A stretch of DNA of 64,000 nt. It comes from Ascidia mentula. Taxonomy: Eukaryota > Chordata > Ascidiacea > Phlebobranchia > Ascidiidae. This document shows, in pieces, positions 51,201-62,993 of the stretch. How positions within the stretch are numbered: position 1 is the stretch's first letter; each line of letters opens with the position of its first letter. The DNA lies in contig OX387203.1 in the NCBI GenBank assembly GCA_947561715.1, positions 1,364,001 through 1,428,000 of the forward strand. Reading direction: 5' to 3'. The notes under the pieces were generated by a model. That model saw nothing but the letters and a program-made list of their open reading frames with translations, ran no database searches and was not told the DNA's origin. Both the position numbers and the translations under genes were made by a program.

Positions 51201-53402
51201 TCGCACTCGACACAAACCAGCCATTGCCTCCACGATGAAATCAGAAGTAGACAGCGCTTTTTCTGAAAAATCGACGTCATCAGAGGGTGTTTACGTCATG
51301 AAACCGTCACCGCGACCCGCGGCGGCCACTGAACGATGCAGCTCTATTCATACGCACTCCACGCGCTTTGTTACGTCACAAAACAAACCGCAAAGATCGG
51401 AAGGTGCTCCAACTTCGATTTCCCATTGTGACGTCAAGTATAGCGCTAACAGCGACCCAAGTAAAACCGCGGGAGCACCAAGTGGATGCTCTGGTAGATT
51501 TTTTACGCCCAGCAGGATTTCGTCGTGTCACAGGTCAGTTCGGGCCCGAGCTGTCATCAAGAGACTTGAAGATAGAATAGCGATAGCGTATTTGATGCAA
51601 TGCATTCTGAGACTACTCCTGGAGACAGCCTTCCTCGCTCTTCAGTACCTTATGTTTAATTTCCACGTACCAGAAATCTACCAGTGTGAAAGATCTCCGT
51701 GTCCGCATGTCGTAAGTAAACAGTTGTTAAACCTTTGTTTCACATTCGGAGAAAAGTTTTGTTTAACATATTCCTATTTCTAAATTTGCGAGTAAAATAT
51801 TATCGTTGTTCAAAATCCTATATATTGTCTTGATTCAAATGTGGCTGAAAAGTCTGGGTGCTTTGACCCCATATGACCCAACGTCCATATTTGCCACCTT
51901 TGACACGGGCACAATTGTGTTGTCACCCGTCCAGCTGCTTGGATTAAGATATAACGAGATTAAAATAGAAAAATGTATCGAACCGCCATAAAACCATTAT
52001 CGATTGTTCGTTTCTTTGTTCTGGCACAAAACATGCCATTGTTTAAACACATGCCATTCTATTACAACAAAGCCATAGTACAATGTCTGTTCTATTGTCC
52101 ATTGTGAATTTTCCACTCAGTGTGACGTAACAGGAATGTGTGTTATTGCGTATGGTGATGTGGTTGACAGCCAATAATCACTGTCAGGAGATAATCTTGA
52201 TTTCCAATTGTATTAGCAGGCAATAAAATCGAATATCCAATTCGAACAACTCCTGAATTATCCCTGAGACAAATTGCCTTTTTTTGTTTTTTATTTTTCG
52301 ATGCAAACCATAAGAATGTGATCTTATTCTCAAAACCATTTTCTATAATACAACCATTTGGGTAAAAAGAAATATAGGGTACATAAAAATGCGTTGTCCA
52401 CAAACAAACTTTTTCTTTAAACGTCCAAAAGTTTCTCCCAAACAACTTGTAACACCTTTGTGAACAGTTTACCGTGTTGAATTCATGGAAGAATTTTGTG
52501 TTGAATTTTTGGCCAGAGTTTGACAATTCGAAAGCTGATTTTTTTTCCACGTAGGTCGATTGTTTCATTTCCCGACCTCAAGAAAAATCAACTCTACTTT
52601 ATTTCATGTTCGGCGTTTCAGCGCTCTGTATCGCCCTCACGTGGCACGAGATCGTCATGTTGTGTTGGCGAATGTGTCGCAAATCGCGTGACCAACGAAT
52701 GAAACAAAAACTGGCAGGTAATGCTGCTGTTACGTCACAATGGCATTGGTTATAAATTCTGTGACATAACTATAATTGGTATTGTGACACAGGAGCAGGT
52801 TCGTTGGCAACCCTAACCCACGCCGGGAATAAAGAGAAGAAAACGAAATGCGATGCAAATGATATTTTCTTGCTGGACAGATATGCGAAATACATTCAAG
52901 CAAGGAAGTAAGTGAAGAGGTTGCGTGTTCGAGTCCCGCCAGTGGTGCCTTGTGAACACCAAGCAAGCATTTTTTGCCTTTTTACCGAACATTAAACCCA
53001 CCTAAAAGGATTTAAATTAAACTTTCATAGTAAATTTGCCGCATTCGACTGACTCTCAGAAGGTTGCCGTTGGTTGTAAAATTATAGTCTTACAAAAGCT
53101 TACAACTTTTTGGAGTTTTTTTCTGCAGAATAAACGTATTAATCTACAAAATACCTGTCTGTAAAAACGATTGTTTCCACATTTAAAAGTTTGACAACCC
53201 TTCGTTTTTATTCAGCGGCGACTTCGACTATGAAAGCTCCTCCGACAGCAAGACTCACTCCTCATCATCAGATTCCGACTCCACTAATGATCAGGAGTCG
53301 TTCAACTCGGAAGACCTCAGCTCCATGTTCGACAACGAGAATATGGATATAGGGGATTTTACCGAAAACGTGGCCGTGGAAGGCGGCGACGACTTCGTGT
53401 GA
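45247..53402 (+). CDS. Connexin (gap junction protein) with a very long cytoplasmic loop
   Basis: 10 exons (45247-45401, 48265-48349, 48516-48645, 48872-49074, 49746-49846, 50186-50444, 51160-51711, 52555-52717, 52793-52907, 53216-53402) give 649 residues in one frame. The start [21 protein letters not shown] and TM1 [13 protein letters not shown] are typical connexin. Extracellular loop 1 has C-x6-C-x3-C ([13 protein letters not shown]53/C60/C64) and [13 protein letters not shown]2 is at about 81-99. Extracellular loop 2 has C-x4-C-x5-C ([13 protein letters not shown]487/C492/C498), preceded by TM3 and followed by TM4 ([17 protein letters not shown]). The cytoplasmic loop spans about 100-450, several times longer than in vertebrate connexins, and is Ser/Thr/Arg-rich. 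The C-tail ends acidic ([15 protein letters not shown]). Six such subunits make a hemichannel. Multiple coding introns are usual in tunicate connexins but not in vertebrates. Confidence 0.95.
48018..48175. repeat. Imperfect inverted repeat in connexin intron 1
   Basis: GGACAATGTAGCCCATATAGG on the left and the reverse complement of ATATTGGCTATTGTCC on the right pair over roughly 60-70 bp with mismatches. It may be a decayed fold-back element. The rest of intron 1 (45402-48264), nearly 2.9 kb, shows no coding sequence. Confidence 0.4.
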
Positions 53403-53842
53403 GAGGATTCACTATCGCCAGGTCGGACTAAAAGTTGATTATTTTTTTGCTTTTTCACATTTGTTGTTCAAGGGGTGAAGTACCGGATGGGAATGCCCCG
53501 ATTATGAATTTTTACTTTTCCTTTGAGCAATGTCTTGGGAATTACGTGTGTTGGATAAACCTCCGTACTGCGAACAGAAAGTGTTTGCTTTTTAAATTGG
53601 CCTAAAACAATACTGATATATAATTTAAATGACAAGATTACTTTTTTTATAGAGAATGGCATCTATTCAACTTTCAGCACCAAGCGGCCAGTTCAAAAGC
53701 AAATAGATTACAACTACCTTTTCATTTTCCGTTGACTTATTGTTGTCACTCGAAAAACTTTTCACTGTATTTCCAAATACTGACAGTGTTACATATTTTT
53801 CCTTCTAAAAGTCAGTGTTGTCGTTTGTAACCAGCAGAATGA

Positions 53843-53848
53843 AATAAA
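53843..53848 (+). promoter_or_regulatory. Polyadenylation signal, connexin
   Basis: AATAAA lies 441 bp past the connexin stop codon, the first canonical signal found in that flank. Confidence 0.5.
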
Positions 53849-54791
53849 AAGTGGCGAATTGAATGGAGAAGATTTGAGTGCAATTATTCCACTTACTTAT
53901 TTAGTGAGCACAGCGTCCTCCAAGAAAAAGCTGTAATTGTCTAATAATTCAATCTGTTTCGAGAAAAACTCCATTCCGTGATATTCTTAGCAATACTATG
54001 ACGTTAAACTGCATAAACATATGTTTGGCCTTACAGCGTAATACTTTTACGTCATCTATTACATCATGCCTTTGTTTATTCCGGTCAAACTTTTGAAGCT
54101 ATTCATTTGTTTACTCCACTTTCAAAACGCGTCGAAACATGTTTTGAGTTGTCGTTAAAAAGTACCTCACAAACCTATAGAAGGGAACTAAATACACAGT
54201 TTTGCGTTTGTTTTTATCAAAAGACGTTTCCTTGCCTTGCCCGGAAATCGATAAAATCGAAATCGGTTCCGTTTTTGGATTTTAAAGTTGCGTCATTACC
54301 AGTACAAAATAACGCAACACAAATGACGTATGCCATGTTTGTCGCATTAAACTATATAAAGAGATCGATTTGACCGATCGTGAATGTTTGCCTTCTCTCA
54401 TGTCCACTAGTTTCGCTTCCTGCCTCTGAACATTTGTGTTTTGTTTGTCTGGAAAGCCAAACAAGACGCGTTCGGAAAGCACAGTCAAAATTTCCGTCCG
54501 CAAATGTAATTTTGTCGCGGAAACCATTGCTTATAAATAAATTTTAAATAAAGGCCTCAAACTTTGATATCAGCATATGTTTCCGCACGTTTATGTTCTG
54601 GCAAATGCTCCAAGGAGCAACGGTTTCGTTTAGTGCAAACCATTGCTTTGTACTACGACATTCCACCACATTTCCACCAGACGATGGTCCTTACACGTGG
54701 AAAATAACGAAAGACCTACGTCACTATTCCAAAATCCCTTTTAAAATTCCGTTTCGGAAATTTTCCAAGGTACTCGACACGAAGGTTAGTA

Positions 54792-54798
54792 TATAAAA
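54792..54798 (+). promoter_or_regulatory. TATA box of the secreted-protein gene
   Basis: TATAAAA lies 78 bp before the start codon at 54876, which would place transcription start near 54822 and give a short leader. It is the clearest core promoter in the window, typical of a tightly regulated gene. Confidence 0.6.
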
Positions 54799-54875
54799 GC
54801 ACGTTACATCACCGAACAAAATCTATTAGATTGAACACAAGCATTGTCAGCGTATACTTAGTACAAAACAGCAAT

Positions 54876-56568
54876 ATGAATCACATAGCTTCGGTGACTT
54901 GCTTGGCCCTTGTATGCTGGGCACTTGTGAGCCACGGAAGTTGCGGACTTTTGGAATCGCTGAACAAAAGTCAGATTATTGAGTATTGCAAACGTTCCTC
55001 ATCAATTGAAGCTAGACTGGAAGAGTTGGGCATCAACAAACATTGTGCCGGCGTAAGTTGATGCAATAAAACTCATTTTTAACCACAGCCCAATCTTGTC
55101 TAAATGCAATGTTTATGATTGCTCTTTTCTAGTGTCAAGTAGCAAAAGACTGGTACAGCTTAATTGATAAGTTTTACGTAATAAGAGTATTTGTTTATTT
55201 CACGTCATAAGTTGGTTTATATTCTATTGTTTTTCTGCACAGAAGTCAAAAAAGTTTTGGGTGACTAAGCTGAACAAAAGGAAAAAGGTACGATGTATGA
55301 TTAAAAATATTTAAATTATTTTCATGATGTTTTTGGCAATAAATCTGAATAAAAAATATTAATTACACTCATACAATTTTGATGGTAGCTATTACGAGTT
55401 AGTTGAAAAGTTTCATCGTATATTCAAAGTATTATGCGGTCTTTAAACGGATGGGAAATTTATTCCAGGGTTTAAACTTGCCTTCATGGAAAGTTGATGC
55501 GTTACGATATGGAGTGAACCTTCACCGGGTGATTACTCTTGCTGAGTCAATCATCTATCACATGAAAGCAGTAAGTAATCACGAAAAAGTTACATAAACT
55601 AGTTAGGTATCGCAACACACATTTACATTATACTGTGACTATAAAGACAGCGCAACTACTTTTGTCTTGTGTCAATGTTGAGAATTTTTGCCAAATTTCT
55701 TTGTTTATTCCCTAATGATACGTTCAAAACAAACTGTTAACTTTAAAATCGCAAAATACAACGAAATGTAAAAATAAGTGAACAATTTGATATTTTTAGG
55801 CGAAAGTTGAAACATTCAATTGTCCTTCGAGAAAGATTAAGGTTTGTTTCTGTCAATAACATTTCGTAATTTTTTGAGAAACATTTGTTCGAAATATTTG
55901 AGATTTACTCGTTGTTTACAAGAGACAATAAATTTAAAATCCTTATCTAACGTCCATGCAAGTTTATAGCCGGGTTGAAAACGCATCTTTCAACAAACTA
56001 TTATGTTTTTTTTTACTGCAGCATCGAAGACACTGCAATGCAACTTACGAACCGCAAAATATACAAGATCTGGAAATTTTTTCCAAAGCCCAACTCATCA
56101 AACTTCTCGGCCAACCTGTGGATTTCAAACTTCCGGTATTGTTTGACTAGAAAAAGGTTTAGAAACCTAAACGCTTTTCTCAAAACGACAACTAAAATAT
56201 GCTTGTAGGGGCGTGAATCGGAAACACAAAAAATACATAAAATTTTTTTCTGCGGACGCCCATACTGTTGTTTATAAACTTAAAAGTTATGAAATAATGA
56301 AAACTGTGGTAAACAAGGAGTGCACCCTACGTTTCCTGCTCTTTTAATGTTTTTTTTGTCACAGACCAACATCAAAAAGATAAGTTCGATAAAACATCTT
56401 CGCAAAAAGCTTCGCTTCTGCAAAAATTGCCAGAGCGGTGGAAAAACGAAAGGGACAAAAAAGAGAAAAACTTTTGTGAATAAAGACAACTGGAATAAAA
56501 GAGCTTGTTCTCTTATGGCTCAAATCGACAAGAGGGCTTTAAAATGCTTCTGTTCTAATTTCGTATAA
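54876..56568 (+). CDS. Unrecognised secreted basic protein with scattered cysteines
   Basis: Six exons (54876-55052, 55243-55287, 55403-55570, 55800-55841, 56022-56135, 56365-56568) give 249 residues. Every intron is phase 0. The N-terminus is a clear signal peptide (SVTCLALVCWALVSHGSCG), and no other membrane segment is seen. The mature protein is rich in Lys/Arg, with predicted helical stretches (SLNKSQIIEYCKRSSSIEAR, DLEIFSKAQLIKLLGQ) and about ten cysteines, several near the end (FCKNCQSGG, RACSLMAQ, LKCFC). There is one possible N-glycosylation site (CNAT). A TATA box lies upstream and AATAAA at 56670. I cannot place it in a family. Helical secreted exons joined by phase-0 introns recall class I helical cytokines, but no diagnostic motif supports that. 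Confidence 0.75.
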
Positions 56569-58131
56569 TAATGTTTTTATGCTTGTTTGGCTGGTATTTA
56601 TTAAAAATTATGCTTATCTCAATATTTATTTTTTTGTGTGTTTTTACTGCGATATTTATTTTTTATGCAAATAAATTTTTATGATGCAATTGATGCAGAA
56701 TAATACCAATCTGTTTTTTGGAGTTCATTAAAGTTTTGGCAGCCTTTTCAGGTGTTTTTAAATGTTCTTCCATAAGTTAAATACGCAATATTTCAACTTT
56801 TTAAAAACAAATCCTACCACTACCCTTTAATTGTATTTTACTCGTTTACCTTTAAATAATAGAACTTGTAGCGTCACAAAGATTAAAGAATTACGTTTCA
56901 ATGCCTCCAGCTTTGTCCGTTTTTCGGTTAGGGAAAGAAGCATGCAGTTGCAGTTGTTTTGTTATTTTTTAGCTCGTTTGTAGATGTACGCTGTGCAACT
57001 TTGCGTAAATTTAATTAATAGAGCTTCAACGTTTTGGCTGTGCACTGCCGGAAACTGACCACAGCTTCAAGAATTCTTCAATTTCTTCTGCAGTAAGTAC
57101 TTTATGTCACCAATGGACATAATTCTCAAATAAATTTAGCTGTTTTCTGTATACACTGTATTAAACAGAACAAATATAAGGGTCTAGTGTACTATTGTAC
57201 GTACCTATCTTCTAAAAATCGAGGAAACCCCAAATTACGTCACAATGAAGGTGGGGTCAAGTTATGACGTCACACCAAACATTACGTCACTGAAGCGCGT
57301 TAGGCCCGACTTACATTTTTTCATATATTGGTTTACGCACCCTTGTGGTTGATCGTACCCAATTTCAGGCATCAATGAAGCGTAAAAACGCATTTCTTCG
57401 TTGCTGTTGTGCCTTTTGCCGATCTTTAGATGCCTGCAGGAGAACCGCGTATGTGTGTGTAGGCGAGAAACTTCGTCGTTGCATATTTTCGGTTAGTGAC
57501 GTAATTTTTGGTGTGACGTTATAACTTGACCCCACCTTCATTGTGACGTAATTTGGGGTTTCCCCGATTTTTAGAAGACAGGTACGTACAATAGTACACT
57601 AGACCCCAAATATAATAGTGATTATGTTGTTGTTCACAGTAATACGCTTACTGCGCCGCATTGCAATAGGATTACCGGTTATTTTATGCTAAACCATTAC
57701 AAGCGTAGAACTGCTACATGCTTGGGGTAAAAACACACAAGTATGATTCACAGTTGGTCCGAGTCGTAATTATGCATTAAACATCCGCACATAACATTTG
57801 AATAATATGTATTTCCGCAAACATGAAGCACAAGTATGATGAGCGGTTAGCAAAAGCGTTTATTTCATGGGTTGTTATTACCTAATTATAAGATCGATTG
57901 CATATGTTTAATAATAAACGACTGAGATATAGCACAACGAACCTTTGCACAAAATAAAGCACAATACGAGCCGTACACGCAAAAAACATTTTAAATATAG
58001 TTGATAAATACATGTAAACAACGTACCTTACACAACACAACAGAAGGTAAATATAACCATTGCACCAGAACAAGCTATGTTAAGACTGCATTAGCGTAGC
58101 ATTGCTCTCAATTTTACTGATCTCTTGATGA
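56569..58131. other. Intergenic space with a long-TIR element
   Basis: Convergent 3' ends of the secreted-protein gene and the claudin-like gene. The main content is the 427-bp inverted-repeat element at 57180-57606. No coding region is seen. Confidence 0.6.
57180..57606. mobile_element. Long-TIR non-autonomous DNA transposon with 9-bp target duplication
   Basis: The ends GGGTCTAGTGTACTATTGTA and its reverse complement begin inverted arms of roughly 110 bp (left arm to about 57290, right arm from about 57493). The flanks are CAAATATAA at 57171-57179 and again at 57607-57615, an exact 9-bp direct duplication. Long arms with a 9-bp duplication are typical of Mutator-like elements. The arms contain repeated TTACGTCA and GTGACGTAA motifs. 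The ~200-bp centre has no coding capacity. Arms are nearly intact, so the insertion seems fairly young. Confidence 0.88.
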
Positions 58132-59159
58132 TCATTGCTTCAACGGAAACACATTTAGCAATCCACCGACAACAGCAAGTAGGCCTGCGACCCAAGCACA
58201 CCAATAGCTATACCCAAACAATTTAATGACTGGAAGAAGACTTTGGTATTGATTCACTGTTTGTGCTGTGTAAACAGCAGGAGTAATAAATACCAAAATA
58301 CCTGCAAGAATGAAATATATAAATATACTTGTCATAAACTTAGACCAAAAAATAAGCACGGTGCTTTTTAGTGACGCAGCTGATTGAAATTATAATATTT
58401 GTCTGAATAAACCGGGTACATTGTTACAAACTTACAAGATTTCTACAACTCAAATACACTGTGTCTAAAATTACCTCCAAGCATAACAAGAGATCCAGAG
58501 GTTTGGAAATGCTTATATTTATTGCTTCTCCATCCTGCCAAAGCAAACCCCATTCCAACCAACTGCAGCAACACGGCCAATCCAGTGATTACCAGAATAG
58601 TTGTAAGAAGGGGGGTAAAACTTGCTGTAAAATACAAACAATACGAGAGGATTAAAATCGTCCTCTTTTACGATGGAAGAGATTAACTTTCTTATTTTTT
58701 ACCCAAAAAGACATCGTCTCGCATTCAGCCTTGAAACGTTTGTTTCCGCTGCCTAAAATCAGTTTTTTTGACAGTGGCATTCTTTTTTTTTAAAGTAAGG
58801 CACTGACGATGCTTACTTCAGCGAAATATGTGTTCATGCAACGAAGTCAGCCAAATTCTAAGCAATCTTTTCAGTTTTTGATTTTTCAAGCCAAACGTTT
58901 TCACGAATAGATACAAATGTGAAAACATTACTTTAAAAAATATCAGCAAGTGCTTGCTTTAATTAATATAGTATGTCTTTTTTTGCAGCACTTTGTCTTT
59001 GGGAAGTTACTACTTACTGGTAAAAGCACAGTGGGTTCCAATGCAATGGTAAAACAGTCCAATGGTATTGAGAAGCCATCCGGGACTTAGAGCAGCCACC
59101 AAGGTAAGAATTAAAGCCAAAGCTGATAGAACTGTCGCTGTTATCTCTTTGCCGTTCAT
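58132..59159 (-). CDS. Claudin-like four-transmembrane protein, copy 1
   Basis: Three exons (59018-59159, 58475-58624, about 58132-58302) give about 153 residues, short for a claudin (usually 200-300). It has four hydrophobic segments: TATVLSALALILTLVAA, LLTTILVITGLAVLLQLVG, GSLVMLGGILVFITPAVYT and SYWCAWVAGLLAVVGGLLNV. The first extracellular loop holds PGWLL, GLF and C-x4-C (CIGTHC), the W-GLW-C-C pattern of the claudin/PMP22 superfamily. Claudins seal tight junctions; the vertebrate C-terminal PDZ-binding YV is absent (PLKQ). The gene has the same exon number, phases and fold as the neighbour at 60270-61282, so the two are tandem duplicates. Other PMP22-superfamily membership remains possible. 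Confidence 0.75.
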
Positions 59160-60269
59160 TTTCACTAATTTGGGTGGTAGATGACCGAAACTAAATAAAG
59201 TGATACATTATTTTTGGTTTGCTTGAAAATGTCGTCTTGTGTTCGCAAGGATAGGCTGTGGGTACTATTGGTAAAAATTTAACATTCTCCGACCTTTTCT
59301 GGTAATTTTACTTGTTTAAATCTGCACTCGTTGTCGATAATGAGACTTGAGTGTTTCGTTGACTCCCAATCTTTGTTAAGCATGACGTCAGTGGCCATGC
59401 ATAATCACAACTAGTTTATCAAAAAATGTTTCCAGCATTTGGTTAATTGCATGTTACAATCGAAAATCGCCCCATCACTTCTGAACTCGTCCTACACATG
59501 AAATATTGCTGGCTTCTGATTGGTATTGCTTAGCATCAACAGTAAGGCAACGCACTCTACTGAGCAATACATGAAAAAGGAAAAAACTAACAGCGTTAGC
59601 TGTATAGGAAATTTTTAAACGGAAATAAGTAGAGGCGTCGTTGGTTTCGTGGTAGCATCCTCCCATTATGTTATGTTTACCAATGTACCCTTTGACAGGG
59701 TGTCTATGTTTGTTGTCGCTAACGTATTATTGGGGGTTGGAATATTCCAGCAAAATTAACAATGGCGTAAGTAACCTTACATTTCAAAACTATTTGTGTG
59801 AAATATTTGAAGGTCAAAGATCAGTTCTATACGCATTTGTCGCAGAAATTTAATTAGGAGTTATTTTTGTCTATTTCATGTCACAACTAAGGCCTGTTGC
59901 GCAACGGCGCAATTGCATGACGACGTGACGTTGCTATTTATAGATCCGGAATTTTTTCTGTTGGCGGCTGAAAATGCAAACAAAGCGGTTTCACTACTGC
60001 TCGACAGATCTGGCACGAGACTGTTTAAACACGCTAACAAAAACGAAAAGCAAACATTCATTGAACGTGCACATGTTTAAATAACACTCCCGAATACGCA
60101 CTTGAAACCACACGTCGAATAAATAAATTAACATTCACCAAACGTACAAACACAACAATTAATGTTAAAAAACAACATGGTCCCGAAGTGAAAAGTACTC
60201 TGGTCATTTTTTACAGTTTAAAAAAAATAAGGGTTTCGAACTCTCCTGCGCCACCTTACATACAACTTT
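59160..60269. other. Spacer between the two claudin-like genes
   Basis: About 1.1 kb containing the promoter of copy 1 and the 3' flank of copy 2. No conserved coding region or named repeat is seen. Confidence 0.5.
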
Positions 60270-61282
60270 TTAGGCGAGTACCGACTTCGAAGCGGCTACG
60301 TTTAAAGCCCCACCAATCACCGCTGCAAGACCACCCAACCATGCAAACCAGTAACTGTAGCCAAATGATAAAACGATAAAGTAGCCTAAAGCCCCTGAGA
60401 CTCCGCCCGCTGCACTCAAACCACCGGCAATGAACCCTGTGAATGCCGCGGCTCCAAGGAACGCGAATATACCTGAAAAAGGGATACATGTAAATTGACA
60501 TTCCTTGTACAAAATATAATGTTTTACTTCATATAATGGTTTACGTAGGATTACAACCGTTAAATTTTCCTTGTCATTACATACTCTTTCAAAAAACCCT
60601 AATTAATTTTTTTGTTAAATGTTTTAGCCTCGAAACCTTGCGACGAAACACAGGTTCGAAATTGTGTTAGTTAGAAATGCCAAAAAAATAGATATATTTT
60701 AACCTAAGACGTCGAAGAATATAAATTTTAAGTTGTAAAATGTAAATGTTACCTCACAAACAAACACATACCTCCAGTAATAACCAGAGCCCCCGATGTT
60801 CGCAAATGTCTTGCGTTGGACTTACATCCGATGAACGCAAGGATAACTCCCGGCAGCAGTAAAACTACGGCAACCACCATGAAAGCCAGAGTAACGATGT
60901 TGACGATCGACAATTGATCTAATAATCAAAACGTTTTTTGTTCCAGCAAACCGTTTAAAAGTTGTAAGCTATAAATGCATGTGTCAGTAATGGAAAACTG
61001 TTGTATTTTGAAAGAATTTCACCACTAGACTTACTAAGTTGCATGGTGTTATGGGTATAGAGCCGCAAGCTACATTTTTAAACTTAGACAAAACGGATAT
61101 TTGGTATTTGTTCAATCTAGATATGAAATAAACGCTCACTTACTCATTACTACACAAGCTCCCAGTGTACAACCGTAAAAAAGTCCCACTACGTTAAGCA
61201 GCCATCCTGGTGTAAATGTTGAGACGATGACGCAGACAATTCCGATCGTAGACAAAACGGTTCCAGCAACCTTGAGTGACAT
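60270..61282 (-). CDS. Claudin-like four-transmembrane protein, copy 2
   Basis: Three exons (61144-61282, 60772-60918, 60270-60472) give 162 residues. The first loop has PGWLLNVVGLFYGC followed by TLGAC, again the W-GLW-C-C claudin pattern, identical at many positions to copy 1. The later segments are LAFMVVAVVLLLPGVILAF, a Gly/Ala-rich third segment (FLGAAAFTGFIAGGLSAAGG) and SYWFAWLGGLAAVIGGALNV, which parallels the fourth segment of copy 1. Both introns are phase 1, as in copy 1. The tail KSVLA is very short and ends without the YV motif. Likely a plasma-membrane or junctional protein; function inferred from family only. Confidence 0.78.
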
Positions 61283-61692
61283 TTTGTTGGCAGATAAAAA
61301 TTCTCTAGTTTCACGCTATGTAAACCACTGAAAAAGTTATTTCAATTTCTGCGTTAAGCCTTTCAGCCGAATTCAATCCCGAAGCAATTTCACCATGACC
61401 TCGTCACGATATATTGTTGACTGAAAGCAGTAACTGGTAACACGAGGTCTGACACGCATGTGATGCAATTAAAATTATCTTTCGATACAACATTTGAATT
61501 AATTTATAACTTAAAATTGAAACTGTTAGTAACGTGACACTTAAAATAATTATTTTACACAAAACTAAATGGCTCCCCCATTCGTTTGAAAACAACTGTG
61601 CTTGTTTGATATTTTGATACACACGCTTTTCTGGAATTGATATCAGTTTCAAAACGTTAAGCCTGATTTTGACGCTTTATTATCGTCTACAA

Positions 61693-61778
61693 CAGTAATT
61701 CCCAACCTTTATGTGGTTGTGTACCACTTGGAGGTAAAACAAATTCGTACCATCTAGTTGAGTGGTTGGGAAACACTG
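61693..61778. mobile_element. Small hAT-type MITE with exact 8-bp target duplication
   Basis: It starts CAGTAATTCCCAACC and ends GGTTGGGAAACACTG, imperfect inverted ends of 15 bp. GTCTACAA flanks both sides (61685-61692 and 61779-61786). At 86 bp it is little more than two termini. Confidence 0.88.
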
Positions 61779-62963
61779 GTCTACAAGCATCCATGTAGCT
61801 GGCTAGCTGCTAAACAATGCTTCAATCTCGTCTAGTCCAAAAAATTATAACGCGACTTTCACCATTGTGATGTTTTCATATATACCCTTCCAACCACGTG
61901 ACCAACAGAAACACAGGGTCACATGATGTTTGATGTTGCTTTTGTTCTTACGTTATGCTGGCAATGTTGTGACGTAATCACGATAACGGTTTGAGTTTGT
62001 TGCTGCGGATGTTGTTGCAATGGGTGATTAAAATGTCTCGCTATAATTTACGTCCTCAATATCAATTACGCGATGCTCGGTGGTGAAAATTTGGCGATGA
62101 CGTTGAGGCACATGTTTTTTTTGTCCCTAATTAAAATATTTTTAGCGCCCTCTGTTGATCTTTAGTGAAATTACTCATTTGGTGGTTACGCAATTTGAAA
62201 TCAATTTTATCCGCATGTAACAGACTGGGGGAGTTATGTTCATTGAAATTTCAAACCGCAATCTTAATGGAATTTTGCTTATGGCTCATACCGAACAACT
62301 GTTACATTTAACAATACGTTGCTTGTCGAACGAATCATAGGGTAATGTGCAACATGAGCAACAAACCTGTAAATTGTCGTTTTTAATATAAACCAGACCA
62401 CATACAAATAACCGTGCAACCAGAACGTGAACTTTAATTGGGCTTGCGTTAACACAGCATGCCTTTTGCGTAAGCATGTCTAAATACTGAAATTTGTGTT
62501 TGTCATAAATGGCATTCTGAACGGCTGTGCGTCAATAGGAAGTTGGTTTATTTATGTTCCCACTACAGCACTCAACTATTTATCACCGATATTTCGCGTT
62601 GCCACAACATTCACAGGCATTTCAACTGCACGTCACGCAGACGTTGCCCCACATCCCAAACTTTTAATGCGTATACTTCCTATATCGTAAAACGGAGGCC
62701 TTAGATTTGCGTCAAACTTTAGCGACAGCAGAAGTGAAACATTTTAAAATGTGAAAGACAAACGTTGTAGGAAATGGAGAAAAAATATTTTGCGCATTCA
62801 AAAGTATTTTCGTTGGTTATTTTCCTTGAAGCGCCTAATAGTTTTTACATGACGCACAATATATGTGTAGATGACCACGCCTTGTTGATTATTTAGGGAC
62901 AATAACGGAAAATACCGAATAAAACAGTGCGTCACGCAAAATTCAAAACACGCAAAACTTCGC

Positions 62964-62993
62964 GTGACTGTGACTGTGACTGTGACTGTGACT
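62964..62993. repeat. Microsatellite (GTGACT)5
   Basis: Five perfect tandem copies of the hexamer GTGACT in a gene-poor stretch. Confidence 0.9.

Larger units (their letters stand above)
53403..54875. other. Connexin 3' flank and upstream region of the secreted-protein gene
   Basis: An AATAAA signal at 53843-53848 fits the connexin polyadenylation site. A TATA box lies at 54792. Between them no conserved coding frame is seen. Confidence 0.5.

Noticed and set aside
52900-52990. A tRNA-like T-arm, GTTCGAGTCCCGCC, just after connexin exon 9
   Set aside because: No acceptor stem, D-arm or anticodon arm can be built around it; it is at most a fragment of a tRNA-derived repeat or chance.
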